64,000 bases of DNA from Candidatus Aminicenantota bacterium. GTDB lineage: Bacteria > Acidobacteriota > Aminicenantia > Aminicenantales > Aminicenantaceae. Of the stretch, positions 63,236-64,000 are shown in pieces. The stretch spans positions 61,027-125,026 of the forward strand of contig WVZL01000004.1 of the NCBI GenBank assembly GCA_011772495.1, in the 5' to 3' direction. A model generated the notes under the pieces. That model made no database searches, was not told where the DNA came from, and was given only the letters and a program-made list of their open reading frames with translations. The stretch's first letter is position 1; every line of letters begins with the position of its first letter. The position numbers and the translations under genes were made by a program.

Positions 63236-64000
63236 TTATTTTCTTCTGGAAGCAGCAATTTCTTTTACAGCCTGGATGGCTGTTTTTATATGTTCTTCAG
63301 TATTGAAAGGACCTATGCCAAACCTGACCGCCCCGTGAATCTTATCAGTTCCGAGTTGTTCGTGAACTAGGGGTGCACAATGGAGGCCGGTGCGGGCGGC
63401 AATATTGTAGTCCACATCAAGTAGAGTCCCCGTGTCTGCAGCCTCTAGACCATCGATGTTAAAAAGCAAAACGCTAATATGATCTGTTAGATCCTCTTGA
63501 CAATAAAGAGTTGTCCCTTCGATTTCTTTGAGTCCATCTCTCAACAGAGTTGTCAGCCTCATTTCATGATCATGAATTTTGGACATTCCTTTTTTCTTTA
63601 ACCATTTGAGACCAGCATGAAGCCCGGCCACACCCAATACATTCGGAGTGCCATACTCTAGCCGATAGGGATATTCTTCGAGGTGAGTTCGAACTGCTGA
63701 ACGGACACCAGTGCCGCCGGCTCTGGTATGCCTTATTTCAATTCCCTCCTGAACATAAAGGCCCCCAATTCCCGTAGGACCGAGGAAAGACTTGTGTCCA
63801 GTAAAGACGACCACATCTACGTTTAAGGCCTCTATATCCACAGGTATCTTTCCCGCTGATTGAGAAGCATCGATAAGAAGTGGAATCTCTCTTTTTCGGC
63901 AGTGTTTTCCGATTTCTCGGACAGGCTGAATTGTTCCGATCACGTTAGAAGCATGGTTCACAACAACCAGCTTGGTGTTTTTCTTAAACTTTTTGGGGAA
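63236..64000 (-). CDS. Cysteine desulfurase family aminotransferase (5' part outside window)
   Basis: At least 254 residues; the frame is open from base 64000 (minus strand), so the N-terminus is missing. PLP Lys in VVFTGHKSFLGPTG, PLP-binding DASQSAG, GTPNVLGVAGLHAGL and RTGLHCAPLVHE with the catalytic Cys show a class V aminotransferase, cysteine desulfurase group II (SufS/CsdA) like. It releases sulfane sulfur from cysteine. Convergent with the dsrK-like gene (stops next to each other), so a sulfur supply link to DsrC is plausible but not shown. Confidence 0.85.
   Translation of the reverse strand, partial: FPKKFKKNTKLVVVNHASNVIGTIQPVREIGKHCRKREIPLLIDASQSAGKIPVDIEALNVDVVVFTGHKSFLGPTGIGGLYVQEGIEIRHTRAGGTGVRSAVRTHLEEYPYRLEYGTPNVLGVAGLHAGLKWLKKKGMSKIHDHEMRLTTLLRDGLKEIEGTTLYCQEDLTDHISVLLFNIDGLEAADTGTLLDVDYNIAARTGLHCAPLVHEQLGTDKIHGAVRFGIGPFNTEEHIKTAIQAVKEIAASRRK

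Noticed and set aside
1..64000. CRISPR array, IS elements, rRNA genes or riboswitches
   Set aside because: Looked for regular direct repeats, transposase motifs, rRNA signatures and known aptamer cores. None was visible by eye.

Overview
The window reads as chromosomal DNA of a Gram-negative, probably anaerobic bacterium of moderate to low GC. It has outer-membrane barrels, a TonB-dependent receptor, a BamD-like lipoprotein, multiheme c-type cytochromes, an NrfD/FeS/molybdopterin-type redox complex, a membrane pyrophosphatase, complex I genes and DsrC/DsrMK-like genes. No rRNA is present. By gene content I would place it near Candidatus Aminicenantes/Acidobacteriota; this is inference and should be tested with nusA, infB, dnaK or recN phylogeny.

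Layout. 1-2300: end of an outer-membrane barrel gene with a strong terminator, rfbD, then (minus) two tandem DUF507 genes and a YbgC-type thioesterase. 2490-9680 (minus): a translation cluster nusA-infB-ylxP(DUF503)-rbfA-nrnA-truB, followed in the same direction by an NSS-family sodium symporter and a 31-residue MetS-like small subunit found by reading the sequence directly. 9870-20400 (minus apart from one small orphan): hppA, miaB, recN, a subtilase, a barrel protein, bamD, a sugar epimerase and a PASTA protein. 20500-21600: threonine aldolase.

21690-33560 (minus) is the most distinctive block: TonB receptor, 7-heme cytochrome, FeS subunit, NrfD, Tat-exported MopB subunit, secreted PD40 protein, 6-heme NapC-like cytochrome and a NarI/HdrD fusion. 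The core resembles Qrc/ACIII/Psr complexes that link the quinone pool to periplasmic electron carriers. The MopB subunit has no obvious cysteine where a molybdenum ligand is expected. 33800-40420: lipoamide dehydrogenase, a GT2 glycosyltransferase and two sulfatase-like lipoproteins without a formylglycine motif.

40540-50350 (plus): nuoABCDEFGHI without nuoJKLMN, an MBL-fold hydrolase and a malic enzyme. 50500-55670 (plus): dnaK-dnaJ-hspR-sigma factor-DnaC-like ATPase, with a likely HspR operator (HAIR-like) over the dnaK -35 box. 55743-55818: tRNA-Asn, followed by a gene-poor stretch, an orphan gene, a HEAT-repeat lipoprotein, a type IV/type II pseudopilin, a GspG-like protein without a cleavage motif and an unknown membrane protein. 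60890-63235: dsrC-dsrM-like-dsrK-like, convergent with a cysteine desulfurase that runs off the window.

Taken together, the genes suggest a fermentative or respiratory anaerobe that cycles electrons between NADH (complex I), menaquinone, periplasmic multiheme cytochromes and cytoplasmic thiol/disulfide carriers (DsrC, HdrD-like proteins), and that recovers energy from pyrophosphate. Start codons were chosen from Shine-Dalgarno sequences and family length, and often differ from the longest possible ORF.
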